Source: Chlorops oryzae (taxonomy: Eukaryota > Arthropoda > Insecta > Diptera > Chloropidae). Taken from it: a stretch of 64,000 nucleotides of DNA. Numbering within the stretch: the first letter of the stretch is position 1; each line of letters starts with the position of its first letter. The notes beneath the pieces are model-generated. The model did no database searches. It was not told where the DNA came from and saw nothing but the letters and a program-made list of their open reading frames with translations. A program made the position numbers and the translations under genes. The DNA lies in the NCBI GenBank assembly GCA_020466095.1, contig CM035807.1, positions 104,123,002 to 104,187,001 of the forward strand. Direction: 5' to 3'. Positions 35,601 to 45,244 of this stretch are shown here, piece by piece.

Positions 35601-37130
35601 CTTTCTAAGCACACCTAGAGGGAGCAAGATTCTCGAACGTTTTTAAGGAAAGGTCATCACATTCTTTTCCTTACTGATTCTTAGAACACTCTCTTTTCGG
35701 GGAGAAAAATTTCTGGGGAAAAAACTCCCCTGATTATATCTGGCGGATCTTACCTTTGAAATGGTTTTTTTTTTGGACAAGTCAAGCACAATAAAAGTTT
35801 AGGGATCTGATGGTATTTTGCACTGTAATTCAGTAATTTCTGTTCATTTAGTAATTTTTTAAACAATCCTCTTTTATATTCTCTACAACCATAACACAAA
35901 CCATCAGCGAGAAGCACTCCCAAGTTTTATTGAATGAATTATTTAGTACGGTGTGGCACAAATAGGCATGGGATATTTTGAAAAATGACACTTTAATTTC
36001 CTTTTCCATGAATACATAATTATATACGAGTGTTTCATAACTTACATTTCATTTATGCACATACGTTTGTTTATAATAATTTCATTTGCCGTTTGTATGA
36101 TTTCTTCGTATAATTATTTTGTTTGTGAATTTGCTTTTTAATTGCATATTATTTGATCTTTGGTGATTTTAGCTGTATGGTTGCAGTTGAAGATTCCATA
36201 GAGCTTTATTACCAAAAAACAAATGATTTTTGCTTTATTTCTTCAGTTTTTGCAAAGCATTTATTTGTGTTGTGTTTTTTTTTATTCTAAAAAGCTATAG
36301 TTTTTTTTTTTAAATTTTTTTTATTAAATATTTATTTTAACTTTCAAGACAATATTAAGAGACCTTGAGCTCGAAAAAAATGTGAAGAAGAAAAAAAAAT
36401 ATTTGTTTTCTTTTTTTTTTTTTTAGAAACCTCCCGCGATTTGGTCGACACAGCTGCAGCATTAGATATACGGTCGCCTCGTGCGAAGCGTCCACGTTAT
36501 CAGCATCTCTCATCGAATGCTCACATTTATGGCGGCGATATTAATTTCGATGATTCCATATCGCGTAACTATTGCTCACAACCGACGCCAATGATGACAA
36601 CATACAATGACATGGAGCTCGAAGCGCCCAAGGATCCAGCCAATTTCGCGCATGACATACATCCTGCCGCGCAGGAAGCACGTCTTAGCTATTGTTTCTC
36701 ACAGCCAGCGATGCTTGACGATTTGCTGCTATGCACACAAATGAATCAGACACAGTCGGCGGTGGCGGCGGCATCACAGAATGTTTTCCAGAAATTGGTG
36801 CGTCGTATGACGCGCTTCTTTGTTACGACACAACGCGAGGGGACAATTAAACGTTTGATAGCCGTTATCGAACGTCTGGGCTATACGTGCAAGATAACTG
36901 ATGATGGCGTTATAACCATATCCACCATCGATCGGCGGAAACTTCGTTTAGTCTTTAAGGCATACCTTCTAGATATGGATGGAAATATTTTAATCGACTT
37001 TAGACTATCCAAAGGCTGCGGTCTAGAGTTTAAACGCCGTTTCATTAGAATAAAACAATGTCTAGCCGATATTGTGCTAAAAGGGCCAACAACTTGGCCC
37101 ATTGCGATCGCAACTAATTGTGTGCCTTAG
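16970..37130 (+). CDS. grp: grapes / Chk1 checkpoint serine-threonine kinase (six coding exons)
   Basis: Joined exons 16970-17145, 17852-18075, 31043-31220, 31700-31842, 33722-33931 and 36427-37130 encode 544 residues; every junction is GT-AG and keeps frame. Kinase domain: glycine loop GEGAYGEV (53-60), catalytic Lys75 (AVALK), HRDLKPEN with Asp167, DFG with Asp185, and APE at 212-214. The C-terminal third carries the regulatory region with SQ sites, the clearest being Ser361 in NYCSQP, an ATM/ATR-type site in the area of the activating serines of Chk1. It ends in a KA1-like domain ([11 protein letters not shown]). Chk1 relays ATR signals to Cdc25/Cdk1; in flies it also times the early embryonic cycles (family knowledge). 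Residues 1-40 are a Gly/Asn/Ser-rich leader with no motif. The start is the first ATG after a TTTTCAG acceptor and precedes REFVEGW, which opens the conserved part. Confidence 0.97.
17852..18075 (+). CDS. grp: grapes coding exon 2
   Basis: Acceptor CGCTCAG|AGTC, donor ATTG|GTGAGT. Encodes the VAIK-like lysine region, the hinge ([14 protein letters not shown]) and most of the N-lobe. Intron 1 (17146-17851) contains a (CT)n tract and a T-run of over 40 bases at about 17604-17645. Confidence 0.97.
19667..20411 (+). mobile_element. TTAA-MITE family, copy 2
   Basis: A 737-bp element between two TTAA sites. The left end GGGGGACTTCTCATTGA has one substitution relative to the family; the right end is TCAATGAGAAGACCCCC. 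Internal landmarks are a mariner-end-like GCTGTTCAAAAAGTAATGAG, a GC-rich block with CCGGGTCTCCGGAGCG, the palindrome AATGGCGGCCATT, and an inner inverted pair CTCGGGTGAACCTC / GAGGTTCACCCGAG. Non-coding. Confidence 0.93.
21053..22344 (-). mobile_element. Himar1-like mariner (irritans subfamily), 1292 bp
   Basis: Perfect 27-bp terminal inverted repeats begin ACAGGTTGGCTGATAAG at both ends (21053-21079 and 22318-22344), flanked by TA duplications at 21051-21052 and 22345-22346. The terminal repeat and the encoded protein match what I remember of Himar1 from the horn fly nearly residue for residue. The element lies antisense in grapes intron 2. Only one frame-breaking change is visible, so it is a young insertion. 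No internal deletion is seen relative to the ~1.29-kb length expected of the family. Confidence 0.97.
21120..22165 (-). pseudogene. mariner transposase, frameshifted
   Basis: The frame runs from the ATG at 22163-22165 to a TAA at 21120-21122. It is 1046 nt, one base short of the 348-codon frame of intact family members. The missing base is at about 21550, straight after the codons for VFWDGH, and gives an immediate TAA. The catalytic triad is present: first Asp in VTMDETW, second in HQDNAPCH, third in [10 protein letters not shown], with 34 residues between the second and third, the mariner D,D34D signature. The N-terminal helix-turn-helix DNA-binding part is intact. The product would be cut after the first catalytic Asp and is presumably inactive. 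Confidence 0.96.
24085..24328 (+). repeat. 9-bp minisatellite, unit ATATTTGAA
   Basis: About 27 tandem copies of ATATTTGAA with occasional G (AGTATTTGAA) variants, preceded from about 23960 by a more degenerate version. The 9-bp unit keeps one frame open and gives an artefactual LKY repeat protein; there is no sign that it is translated. Confidence 0.95.
25735..25911. mobile_element. TA-flanked MITE, CAGGGTGTCCAGGCA ends
   Basis: Perfect 15-bp inverted ends CAGGGTGTCCAGGCA / TGCCTGGACACCCTG flanked by TA on both sides, about 173 bp long. The ends and TA target fit a Tc1/mariner-type non-autonomous element. Non-coding. Confidence 0.88.
26320..27068 (+). mobile_element. TTAA-MITE family, copy 3
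   Basis: Same structure as copy 2, with the consensus left end GGGGGTCTTCTCATTGA. Differences from the other copies are scattered substitutions and A/T-run lengths. Confidence 0.94.
28016..28203. repeat. (CAT)n / (ATC)n trinucleotide repeats
   Basis: Two perfect or near-perfect trinucleotide runs (about 28018-28044 and 28130-28202), with a (CGTCT)n-like run upstream at 27845-27870. Intronic simple repeats. Confidence 0.9.
29724..30672. mobile_element. 204-bp MITE interrupted by a TTAA-MITE, 9-bp target duplication
   Basis: The direct repeat GCAAACGAC at 29715-29723 and 30673-30681 flanks the element. Its ends are inverted: AAGGCGTCTTTAACAAGG (once the insertion is removed) against AAGGCGTATCTAACAAGG, continuing as TGGTG(T/G)CGATAG. 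The left arm is split by the TTAA-MITE at 29734-30482. A 9-bp duplication fits Mutator-like elements; an 8-bp duplication with one chance match is the alternative. Confidence 0.85.
29734..30482 (+). mobile_element. TTAA-MITE family, copy 4 (nested)
   Basis: Same family structure as copies 2, 3 and 5. It sits inside the left terminal repeat of the 29724-30672 element. The intact right arm reads CTAACAAGG where this arm reads TTAA-[insert]-TTAACAAGG, so the TTAA was duplicated on insertion. Confidence 0.95.
31043..31220 (+). CDS. grp: grapes coding exon 3
   Basis: Acceptor CCATCTAG|AACC, donor TTTAG|GTATTA. Carries the catalytic loop HRDLKPEN and the DFG motif, residues 134-193. Confidence 0.97.
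31700..31842 (+). CDS. grp: grapes coding exon 4
   Basis: Acceptor AAAACAG|GTGC, donor GGTG|GTAAGT. Encodes the activation segment through APE and the start of helix F (DIWSCGVIL), residues 193-240. Confidence 0.97.
32688..33426 (+). mobile_element. TTAA-MITE family, copy 5
   Basis: Lies in grapes intron 4 (31843-33721), again in the sense orientation, between TTAA sites. Same internal landmarks as the other copies. The surrounding intron is unusually A/T-homopolymeric (32460-32690 and 33426-33540). Confidence 0.94.
33722..33931 (+). CDS. grp: grapes coding exon 5
   Basis: Acceptor TTCTAG|AGCT, donor TACG|GTAAGT. Encodes the C-lobe end of the kinase domain (from LPWDQP to HKWCNMQF), residues 241-310. 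Confidence 0.97.
34878..35425. mobile_element. degraded element with GTACATTCCTTTACA inverted ends
   Basis: The left side has a TA-flanked CAGGGTGTCCCGTAAG-type end followed by GTACATTCCTTTACA. The right side has its inverted counterpart TGTAAAGGAATGTAC at about 35404-35419 but lacks the outer end. Lies in grapes intron 5 (33932-36426). Non-coding. Confidence 0.5.
36427..37130 (+). CDS. grp: grapes coding exon 6 (C-terminal regulatory region)
   Basis: Acceptor TTTTTTAG|AAAC; stop TAG at 37128-37130. Encodes residues 311-544 with a basic patch (RAKRPRY), SQ sites including NYCSQP, an Ala/Gln-rich linker (SAVAAASQN) and the conserved C-terminal domain ending in [12 protein letters not shown]. 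Confidence 0.97.
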
Positions 37131-37473
37131 CTAGAGAGAGTGAGAAAAATGAAGTTGTGAGGAATGGCACTGCATGTCATTTACTATCCCCCACCCGGAA
37201 GAATTCTCATATTGTTTCAATTTTTTATTCCTTATCGAATTATTATGCTGAGCTTTTTTAATTCACACGGTTTTAAAAAGGCAAAGCAATTGATTTCATT
37301 CAGTTGTGGAATTTCCTTTCCAAGAAATTCGTTCAATTATTTTTTTTTTTTCATTTTTCTCAGTGTTCCATTTCATTATTACTTTAAGACCTTTATGTGT
37401 GTATGTATGTATACTTTCATCGTTACGAGTATTATTTAGTACGAATTTATCAAATATTTTGTTGTTTTAAGAA

Positions 37474-37479
37474 AATAAA
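37474..37479 (+). terminator. poly(A) signal of grapes
   Basis: AATAAA about 345 nt after the grapes stop codon. A second AATAAA lies about 50 nt further on (about 37528). Cleavage is expected within about 30 nt downstream. Confidence 0.6.
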
Positions 37480-37639
37480 CTTCGGTTAAAACATATTCTC
37501 TACGTTTGATCAAATTGATATTTAAAAAATAAAAAGGATTATCTTCATATTCATATATGGGACAAAAAGGCATCTATAAAAAGAGATAGATGGAGATCTT
37601 GAAGCATCGTGCAAACGACTGCATCTTATCAACCGCCGA

Positions 37640-38117
37640 TTCTGAATATTCCCAGAGAATGAATTCCCCGGGGGGAACAATTCTAGTTCTAGCCGTTTCT
37701 GGGATCTTTAATTTTAATTTTTAAAAAATCACACAATTCCAGATGAACATTTTGAATTTTTTCTAAAAAAAAAAAAACCCATATTTCCAAAAAAAAATAC
37801 AAATTTCCCCAAATTTGAGAATTATTTTCTAAATATTCCTCAACATTTTAAATAACTCCCACAAAATTACTCATATTTTTCAATTTTTTCAATATCCACA
37901 TATTCAATCTACCAATTGGTTGATTTTTTCAAAACAACGTCTGGCAGCACCATAACCAGCTGTCAGTCTGTTTTCACAATGTTTACATTGCATTTCCATG
38001 CAAAATTGAAAGCTCAATATCTCCTAAACTAGTGGCGACCGCCAAAAACAGATTGCAGATTTGGAATCAGGAGCTCATTCTACGTGTATATGCCCAGAAA
38101 CGGCGAGCAACTAGAAT
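37640..38117. repeat. inverted-ended repeat between grapes and enolase
   Basis: TTCTAG..CTAGCCGTTTCTGGG at about 37680-37704 faces CCCAGAAACGGCGAGCAACTAG at about 38091-38113. The left part (CCGATTCTGAATATTCCC) also resembles 35549-35570 in grapes intron 5. Probably a degraded MITE. Confidence 0.5.
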
Positions 38118-38146
38118 CATGCCAAAAAAAAAAAACAAAAAAAGCT

Positions 38147-38339
38147 ATGTGGCAGAAATTCATTGATCCATTGTTAGAAAATAAAATTTTTGATCGTCCT
38201 ACCGTAGCTTTGGATTTCGCCAACTATTCCTTGATGCAGCTTGTATAAAAGCGACATAAACATTTGGGAAATCTACACAAGCCATGCCTGCTTCGTGGCT
38301 AGCTTAAAGAAAATGTACCCCAACGTCTATGAATGGTAA
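38147..38339 (+). pseudogene. protein-like relic with one frameshift, family unknown
   Basis: Two adjoining frames look coding. The first runs from ATG 38147 to a TAA at 38246-38248 and contains the phrases MWQKFIDPLLENK and VALDFANYSL. The second takes over in another frame just before that stop and runs to a TAA at 38337-38339 (phrases DINIWEIYTSHACF, KKMYPNVYEW). The composition (Trp, Tyr, Phe, Cys, His, few homopolymers) is unlike the AT-rich background. I do not recognise the family. There is no splice acceptor between the frames, so a frameshifted gene or transposon fragment is likelier than two exons. It lies between the convergent 3' ends of grapes and enolase. Confidence 0.5.
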
Positions 38340-38894
38340 TGTATTTTCTTAGAAGTAGTTCAGAATATTAATATTTCTTCTAAATTCGTTTAAATTATGA
38401 CTGATGATATGGTTATGAAGATAAAAACGGGTTTTTCTTTGGTAGTATATATTTTTTTTTTTTTATTTGAATCAAATTCAAGAACATCGGGAGCAATCGA
38501 AATTTTAAACGAGTGAAGCCAACATCATTTCATATATGTAAGCAATGATCAGATCAATCAATAGACTTTGTTTTGACTTACGCGTAGCGTTAAACAGTTT
38601 TTAACGTGTTTTACTCAGTTTATATTTTAGAATTAACATCTATACGGCATGTTTTCGTTATTGAATAATTTATCAACTTTTAAATTAAATTCCTTAAAGT
38701 TTAATAATTGTTGATGATGCCTTTTAATCGTATATGTTGTATATAATAAGCTGAACAAAAATGAGTGCGACAACCAGTCTCGATGACAGTGCTTAGCTTT
38801 AACTGGAAGTGCAAGTAGATCTTAATTATAGTCATTCCTTCCACAGTGCCTTATTGTTCAGTTGTTCTTATTTGTTGCCAATGGATTTTTCAAT

Positions 38895-40280
38895 TTATTG
38901 TGGCTTTCTGAATGATTTTCCAGCGAATTTGGCGCTTGCTCCCATCTCCTCTTCAATGCGTAAGATTTGATTGTATTTAGCCAAACGCTCAGAGCGGCAT
39001 GGAGCACCAGTCTTGATTTGACCAGTCGAGAGACCAACCACCAAATCAGCAATGAAAGTATCTTCAGTTTCACCTGAACGATGGGACACCATGGTACCCC
39101 ATCCGTTGCTCTTGGCCAGCAAGTGTGCTTTAATGGATTCGGTTACGGTACCGATTTGGTTCACCTTTAACAAAAGACAATTGCAAGCCTTCTTCTCGAC
39201 AGCGGTTGCAATACGTTTTGGATTTGTAACAGTCAAATCGTCACCGACGATTTGTATCGATGTAGCTGCAGTCATATTGCTCCAAGCATCCCAATGATCC
39301 TGATCGAAGGGATCCTCAATGGACACAATGGGGAATTCTTTAATAAACTCTTGATATAAGTTGGTCAATTTATCGGGAGAAAGCCATTGCGATTTATCGC
39401 TGCTGGGATTCTTAAAGTCCAAGTCATAGACACCGTCTTTGTGGAATTCTGAAGCAGCAACATCCATACCGATTTCGACCTAAATGACAAAGAAGAACAA
39501 AAAGAGGAAAAATTTCAATTTATAAATAAATTGCCTTCCTTTTTCGATTAAATGCAAACGAACCTTTCCGGTGAAACCGCCTTTAGCAATGGCATCATTA
39601 ATGAGGCACAATGCTTCCTTGTTGGATTGAATGTTGGGAGCAAAACCACCCTCATCACCGACAGCTGTAGCATCCAAACCGAACTTATCCTTTATGACCT
39701 TCTTCAAGTGATGATATACTTCAGAGCCGATTTTCATTGCATCAGTGAAGCTGGTGGCACCAGTTGGCAGGATCATGAACTCTTGCATTGCCAATTTGTT
39801 ACCAGCATGGCTGCCACCGTTAATTACATTGAATGCTGGCACCGGCAAAATGATGTTCTTATTGCCAGCCAAATCTGCAATGTGTTTGTACAATGGAACT
39901 CCCTTCTTGGCAGCGCCGGCTTTGCAGACAGCCAATGAGATACCCAAAATGGCATTGGCACCGAATTTCGACTTATTCTCGGTTCCGTCAAGCTTAATCA
40001 TGAAATTATCAATGCCCTCCTGGTCGGTTACTTCTAAATTGGCCTTGAGCAATTCGGGTCCAAGAGATTTATTGATATGATCCACCGCTTTGCGTACACC
40101 TTTGCCATGATAGTTATTCTTCTCTTCATCGCGCAATTCCAAAGCTTCGTGGACACCAGTCGATGCTCCAGATGGAACAGCAGCACGGAAGAGACCCAAC
40201 TCGGTGCAGAGATCTACCTCGACGGTGGGGTTACCACGTGAATCGAAAATTTGACGTGCTAAAATCGACTTGATAGGCAT
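38895..40280 (-). CDS. Eno: enolase (2-phosphoglycerate dehydratase)
   Basis: Joined complement of 39564-40280 and 38895-39479 encodes 433 residues, the usual length in Drosophila. The 84-nt intron (39480-39563) has donor AAAG|GTTCGT and acceptor CATTTAG|GTCG. Enolase converts 2-phosphoglycerate to phosphoenolpyruvate in cytosolic glycolysis. Landmarks in order: [12 protein letters not shown] near the N-terminus, the mobile loop [24 protein letters not shown], the metal-binding [11 protein letters not shown] and GDDLTVTN, catalytic lysine in [10 protein letters not shown], and the signature SHRSGETED. The start is the ATG just after acceptor TTTTCTAG|CGAA. An upstream in-frame extension reads through intron sequence and is not coding. 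No damaged residue was noticed. Confidence 0.99.
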
Positions 40281-40544
40281 TTCGCTAGAAAAGGAAACGG
40301 TCAATTTTGTATAAGCAGGTAAGTTTTTGAATTAAATTAATTATAAATCCATCAAAAAGCAAGCAATATAGATTTAATTACTTCATTTTAAGTAGAGGAA
40401 TGAACGTATGAAGAAAGAAAAGGAAGTGTCAGCGTCTATAGATATATATATATATCAGTATATATCCTTTAAAATATCTGATTGTAGACTTTTCTAAACT
40501 ACCCCCTAAAGTATAGACTGCAGTTGTATGTATGTATGTGTGCA

Positions 40545-40707
40545 TTTTTTATACCCGACACACTCTGTGTCGAGGGTATATTGCGTTTGTTGGGTTGTGT
40601 GTAACACCCAGAACCAGTCGAGATAGACCATACAAAATGTATATAGAAATGATCAGCGTCACCAGGAGATTCGATTTAGACATGTCCGTCCGTCTGTCTG
40701 TCTGTCC

Positions 40708-40750
<43 letters not shown>

Positions 40751-41446
40751 ATACAGTTATCTTATCGAAGGAGTTGAGCTATCTTAACAAAATTTGGTAT
40801 GCGAGCTCACGGGGACATGAGTAAGAACAAGTTCGAGAATGGACCCGATCGGACCATTTTTAGGGGTACCTCCAGTACTAGGGTCTGTTATGAAAATCAC
40901 AAAAACTGCTCTAAAACCTGAGTTTTTCAAGATATTTTGATGAAACTTGGCATTTGAACATGTTTAAAGGCAAGTAATATGATTTCAAAAAATTTGAAAA
41001 GTGGGCGTGGCATAAGGGCGTTTTTCGAAAATTGTCTCCTACACCCGAAATACAAATGGGACTTGAACGAAAGTTGGCACGTATGCTTCCTTGATAGCCA
41101 GTAACGTCCTCCTCAAAACTTTTTTCGATAGAACCATTATTAAGGGTACCTCTAGTACTAGGGTCTGTCACAAAAATCCCAAAAATGCCTCAAAAGCGGA
41201 CTTTATTGAAATATTTCAATGAAACTTAGAATTTGAGCGTATATATAAGGGTCCGATTAGAATCCCAAAAAAATTGAAAAATTGGGCGTGGCAAATGGGC
41301 GGTTTTAATAAAGAAATTTAACAAAAGTCGGTATATGGGCCCAATATGTCCTTAAACACCTCTTGATATTAAAAATTATTCGAACATAAGTGTCTGTGTC
41401 GGGTATTCTATTGTCAGGCTCGCCTGACTATAACACCCTTACTTGT
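40545..41446. mobile_element. DINE/mini-me-like dispersed repeat
   Basis: It begins with the hairpin ATACCCGACACACTCTGTGTCGAGGGTAT. It has a (GTCT)n tract at 40685-40750, two versions of a GGGCGTGGCA...GGGCG phrase, and ends with the hairpin GTCAGGC-TC-GCCTGAC followed by TATAACACCC. This layout (end hairpins, GTCT tract, no coding) resembles the Helitron-related DINE/mini-me repeats of flies. The family name is from memory and needs a database match. Its repeated GGTACCTC(C/T)AGTACTAGGG blocks at about 40865 and 41147 show internal duplication. Confidence 0.55.
40685..40750 (+). repeat. (GTCT)n microsatellite
   Basis: About 15 GTCT units with one CCT interruption, inside the 40545-41446 repeat. 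Confidence 0.95.
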
Positions 41447-41970
41447 TTTTCTTTGCATGTGTCCATTCAAGTGTGCACAAAAATCTTTGATTATATACTA
41501 TATAAAATATTTTTAAATATAAAAATATCAAAAGAATTGAATTATAAAAAGAAATTTTCCAAAAAGAAAATTCATAGCAACAAAAAAAAAAAAAAAACTA
41601 CCTCCCGGCTCGCCCATGCATCAATGACCTCTACCGCAGAATTAAAGGTCAACCAATGAGTATACGGAAAGAACTAACTGAAGTTATGAAATCAAATATT
41701 AGCAAGCCAGCAGCTTCGCTTAAGGTTATTAGAAAAAAGATTTAAAGCATTTAAAAAAAAAAAATCACTTTTGCCAAAAATCAATCCAGCCGTTAACAAA
41801 TTTTTAATGTTATCTAATTGCAATGAAGCAAACAGAATTCAATTAACAATCAGATATGAAAAATGCTCGATATGGTGGCCTATAAATGCTTTCAACACGC
41901 ACTTTCCGGCTAAAGTTGTTTTCGATGGTTTTAAATTTGATTTGAATATTGAACTATTGACAAAACTTAC

Positions 41971-42068
41971 TTGCAATTAGAACTTCTCTTGCGGCTTGAA
42001 TTCAGAAATAATTTAAAACTCCGTGCAAATATCGGCAAAGCTTTTCCACCAAGCAACACTGAACGACT
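41971..42068 (-). promoter_or_regulatory. Eno: enolase 5'-untranslated first exon and initiator
   Basis: On the minus strand, an initiator-like TCAGTC (A at about 42068) and a second TTCAGTG just downstream precede a leader of about 100 nt that ends at the GCAA|GTAAGT donor. No TATA box is evident, so an initiator-type promoter is inferred. Confidence 0.5.
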
Positions 42069-42099
42069 GACGTAAAGCGCCATCTTGTTGTGCAAAATC

Positions 42100-43207
42100 T
42101 GTCACTTTTTTTTTTTAACTTTCTCAATTGCTCATGCGCGATTTTTTAATTTTCTCACAGAAAGCCCAATTGTTTTGTTGTTGCTTCTGTCGCCATGTGG
42201 TGGTCTTTCACTGTGTGCATGTGTATGTGAGATTTGCCGGTTTGTTTTGTTTTTGTTTTTGTTGTATTTTCACCGGGAGGTAGACTTTTGTGGCAGTTGG
42301 TTTTAAAATTGAGAGAATCGAATGTCCAAGCTAAAAAAAAAGCTGAATATATTTTATAAATCAACGTGATTTTAGGAAATATAAATTTTGAGTTGAATGA
42401 TTGTGATCATCATTCGTATGAAGAGTAATTTAAAACACAAAAGACCGCGAATTTCAACGTATAGCGCTTCAATGTTTCTAAGGAAACTTTAAGCGTAGAA
42501 TTTGAATATTGAAAGATGATAGTTATTGACCAGAAAATCATTGAATTTTAGTTCAAAGTGAATTCAAAATTGATATTCCATCAAACGAAACCCTGAAAAT
42601 TAATTTTTGGAAGAAATTTTCTTTAAAATGCATCATTGGGGCGATTAATGTCAAAAAAGGGAAAAAGTTAACACCAGTGCTGCTATATTTTAAGAGTGAG
42701 ACACCGAAATAGTCTCTTTCCTACGAACTGAATGCTCTGGAACATGTTTTAGGTATGTCTGACTCTGGAGATACTAGATCGTATGCTTTTTCTTATTCAT
42801 TTCATTTTCGTATTTGTTTACGTCATTTCTAAAAGTGAAATTTCAATTTCAAAATGAGAAAGTGCATTTTCTCCCTAAAAGTTTATCGACCTGTCTCATT
42901 TTTAATACATAGTTAATTTTCCCCTTGCTCGATTCTCTAACATGAAAAATATGCATTTTAGCAGGGATAAGCTTAACAGGGACCTTAGAAGACTTTGTGA
43001 ATTGCCTAAATATATTTTGTTTTTATTATTGTTTTTGAAAAATTTTATTTACATATTACTAAGCCCATATTTCTTGTTTAAAATAACCTTGCCAAGTATA
43101 TATAAGTATGCAATATGAGCAAAATGTTGCATATAAAGAAAGCATTATCCAGTAGTCTGGAGTGAAAGAAGTAGATTATGTAGTTTTGTGTTCAATGGTC
43201 GTCGTTA
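42100..43207. other. no gene seen
   Basis: Upstream flank of enolase. AT-rich, with T-runs and a (TTTTG)n-like patch at about 42240-42265; no coding or element structure that I can support. Confidence 0.5.
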
Positions 43208-44064
43208 AGTCGTCGTTCATCCCAGTGGGAAATTTCGCCCTTGGGGAATAAGAAAAAGAATGCATTAACTCATTACAGTACACATTGCTTTCATCCACAT
43301 CGATGTCCTACGATTTTCGCTCATTCCCACTCACGAAGGAAAGACATTCCTCTGTAATTAGAAAAAGAATGTGTTGGCTGAACTCACCTCACGACGATTC
43401 TTTGTATTACCAAGTAATGAAAATTATAATCAATTACTAACCATGGAAATAATTTATTTCAAATAAATAACAAACATTTTTGGAATTTATGTTTGTTTAT
43501 TTATTATTGTCTTTTTTTAACTTTAAAATTAAAAATATCAAACCAAAAGGTAGCCTTCATTCTCTTTTAGGTAATCTATATATCAATTCACTTCAGTCTT
43601 ATAAATAAATGACTTAATCAACAGCCTTCGTTGTGCTCCGTCCCCGCAAGTAAACGCTTTTTTTCTTCTTTTATAAGCCGACGATAGTGGCGTTTGCTAT
43701 ACATCATTTACCTTTTTATTTTTATTTTAAAATCGAAAAGTTGCACGTTTCACTTTGTTGAAATAATAGGACCAGCTGTTTTGTAAGGGTTGCTCTTCAA
43801 AACTTCATTACTTTTTAATACAGAGTTTCCCTCAAAGCTACATTTTAATTATTGTTTGCACTCCTTTTCTAGAAAAACGGTAATGCATTTCCCTTAAACT
43901 AGAATTATGCAATGCTTGTCTATCAATGAATACATTTATTCCTATAGAATTGAATATATATTGAAAGCAGAAAAGAATGACTTCTAAAACTTCCCACTGG
44001 GATATTATGCGCCAAGACAAGCGAGCGACACGGTGGTTGTTGTCGCATAATATGAACGACGACT
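43208..44064. mobile_element. inverted-ended element upstream of Rrp40
   Basis: The left end AGTCGTCGTTCAT-CCCAGTGGGAA faces its inverted copy at the right end. In the right arm 50 bp are inserted between the two halves. The insert is itself bounded by ATTATGCG/CGCATAAT and the duplicated dinucleotide AT. The interior is AT-rich and non-coding. It ends about 140 bp before the Rrp40 start and may overlap its promoter. Confidence 0.65.
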
Positions 44065-44205
44065 AACTCAAAACTTGGGGGGAAGTCAGGGAATTTTTAA
44101 CGGCTCGTCGGGAGATTTTTTTTGTACCCTATGGCAGTACTGGTACACGTGCTGGCTTGCTCGCATTTACTTTCTTACATCAATTATTTATTCAAATAGT
44201 GGAAA

Positions 44206-45244
44206 ATGTGTGATATATTAATGCCAGGAGATCGAGTTCCAGCCGCGGAAGAGCTGGGGAAAACTAAAAAGGTCATTCTTGGTCCAGGACTACGTCGAAT
44301 TGACGAACAAGTTATTGCCTACAAAGCGTGAGTATAAACAAACCGCCAAGCGGAGTGTTGTTAGTTTGCAATGAAGTCAAATAGATTTCAAAGATGACGT
44401 CACTAGGGCGACACTAGCATAATTGTTGTTTTGTATGGAAGTTATTTTTTCAATTTAATATTTGATTAAATTTAAAAAAAAATAAATTTTATAAAGCGGA
44501 AAACTAGTTCATTTAAATTCCATGTAAAACAACAAAATATGGATAGCACTAGTGACCTACACAAGAAGACTCACGTAACGACTATTAATTCTATAAAGGA
44601 TCTTATAATTCTAGAGGAACTCTAAAACATAAACAGCCAAACACATTTTGGATCGACAGTTATCAGAGGCGATATGTTCCGGTGCGTGGAGACGCGGTTG
44701 TTGGCACAGTGGGTATTTTCAAATTCAAAATTTCCTACGAAATGAATTACTTTCAGCTTCTCAATTCTAGGTCACAATGAAAGCAGGCGATATATTTCGC
44801 GTGGATATTGGTGCTGCTGAGTTGGGTTCATTGTCATATCTTGCGTTCGAATCTGCAACAAAAAAAAATCGACCGGACGTTAATGTCGGTGATACAATAT
44901 ATGCTCAATTGGTTGTTGCGAATCGAGATCTTGAACCGGAATTGGTCTGCGTTAATTCGCTTGGGAAAAAGGGTAAACTTGGCGTACTGAGTCAAGGAAT
45001 GGTAATGAATTGCAGTCTGAATCTGGCGCGGATGCTTTTACATGAAAATTGCCCACTATTGAAGTGCCTAACAAAAGAAATGCCCTATGAGATCGCCGTA
45101 GGCATGAACGGACGTATATGGATTAAGGCGAAAACCGTTCAAGAGACAATTGCATTGGGCAATGCGATCTTCGCTGCCGAGTTTGCTAGCATCTCAGAAA
45201 TACCAACTCTATGTCAAAATATTGGAAATATACTTTTTTCATAA
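44206..45244 (+). CDS. Rrp40: exosome complex subunit Rrp40 (EXOSC3 homologue)
   Basis: Joined exons 44206-44327, 44615-44708 and 44771-45244 encode 229 residues, close to Drosophila Rrp40. Junctions: AAAGC|GTGAGT, CTAG|AGGA, CACA|GTGGGT, CTAG|GTCA. For the second donor, GTGGGT keeps frame and gives VVGTVTMKAGDIF, as in the family; the nearby GGTATT does not. Rrp40 is one of the three S1/KH cap proteins of the RNA exosome, acting in nuclear and cytoplasmic 3'-5' RNA processing including rRNA maturation. Visible order: N-terminal domain (ILGPGLRRI), S1 domain (about residues 60-150, RYVPVRGDAVVG to VCVN), and KH-type domain with GMNGRIWIKAKT near residue 195. No catalytic site is expected. Confidence 0.96.

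Larger units (their letters stand above)
40285..41970 (-). other. enolase 5'-leader intron
   Basis: Donor GCAA|GTAAGT (just below 41971) and acceptor CTTTTCTAG just above the enolase start (ending 40285) enclose 1.69 kb. Most of it is filled by the 40545-41446 repeat. Confidence 0.7.

Noticed and set aside
39552..40080. Plus-strand frames over enolase
   Set aside because: Shadows of the enolase coding sequence on the opposite strand.
40281..40304. Eight-codon upstream extension of enolase
   Set aside because: Begins with a non-ATG codon and reads through the TTTTCTAG splice acceptor; the ATG at 40280 matches the family start.
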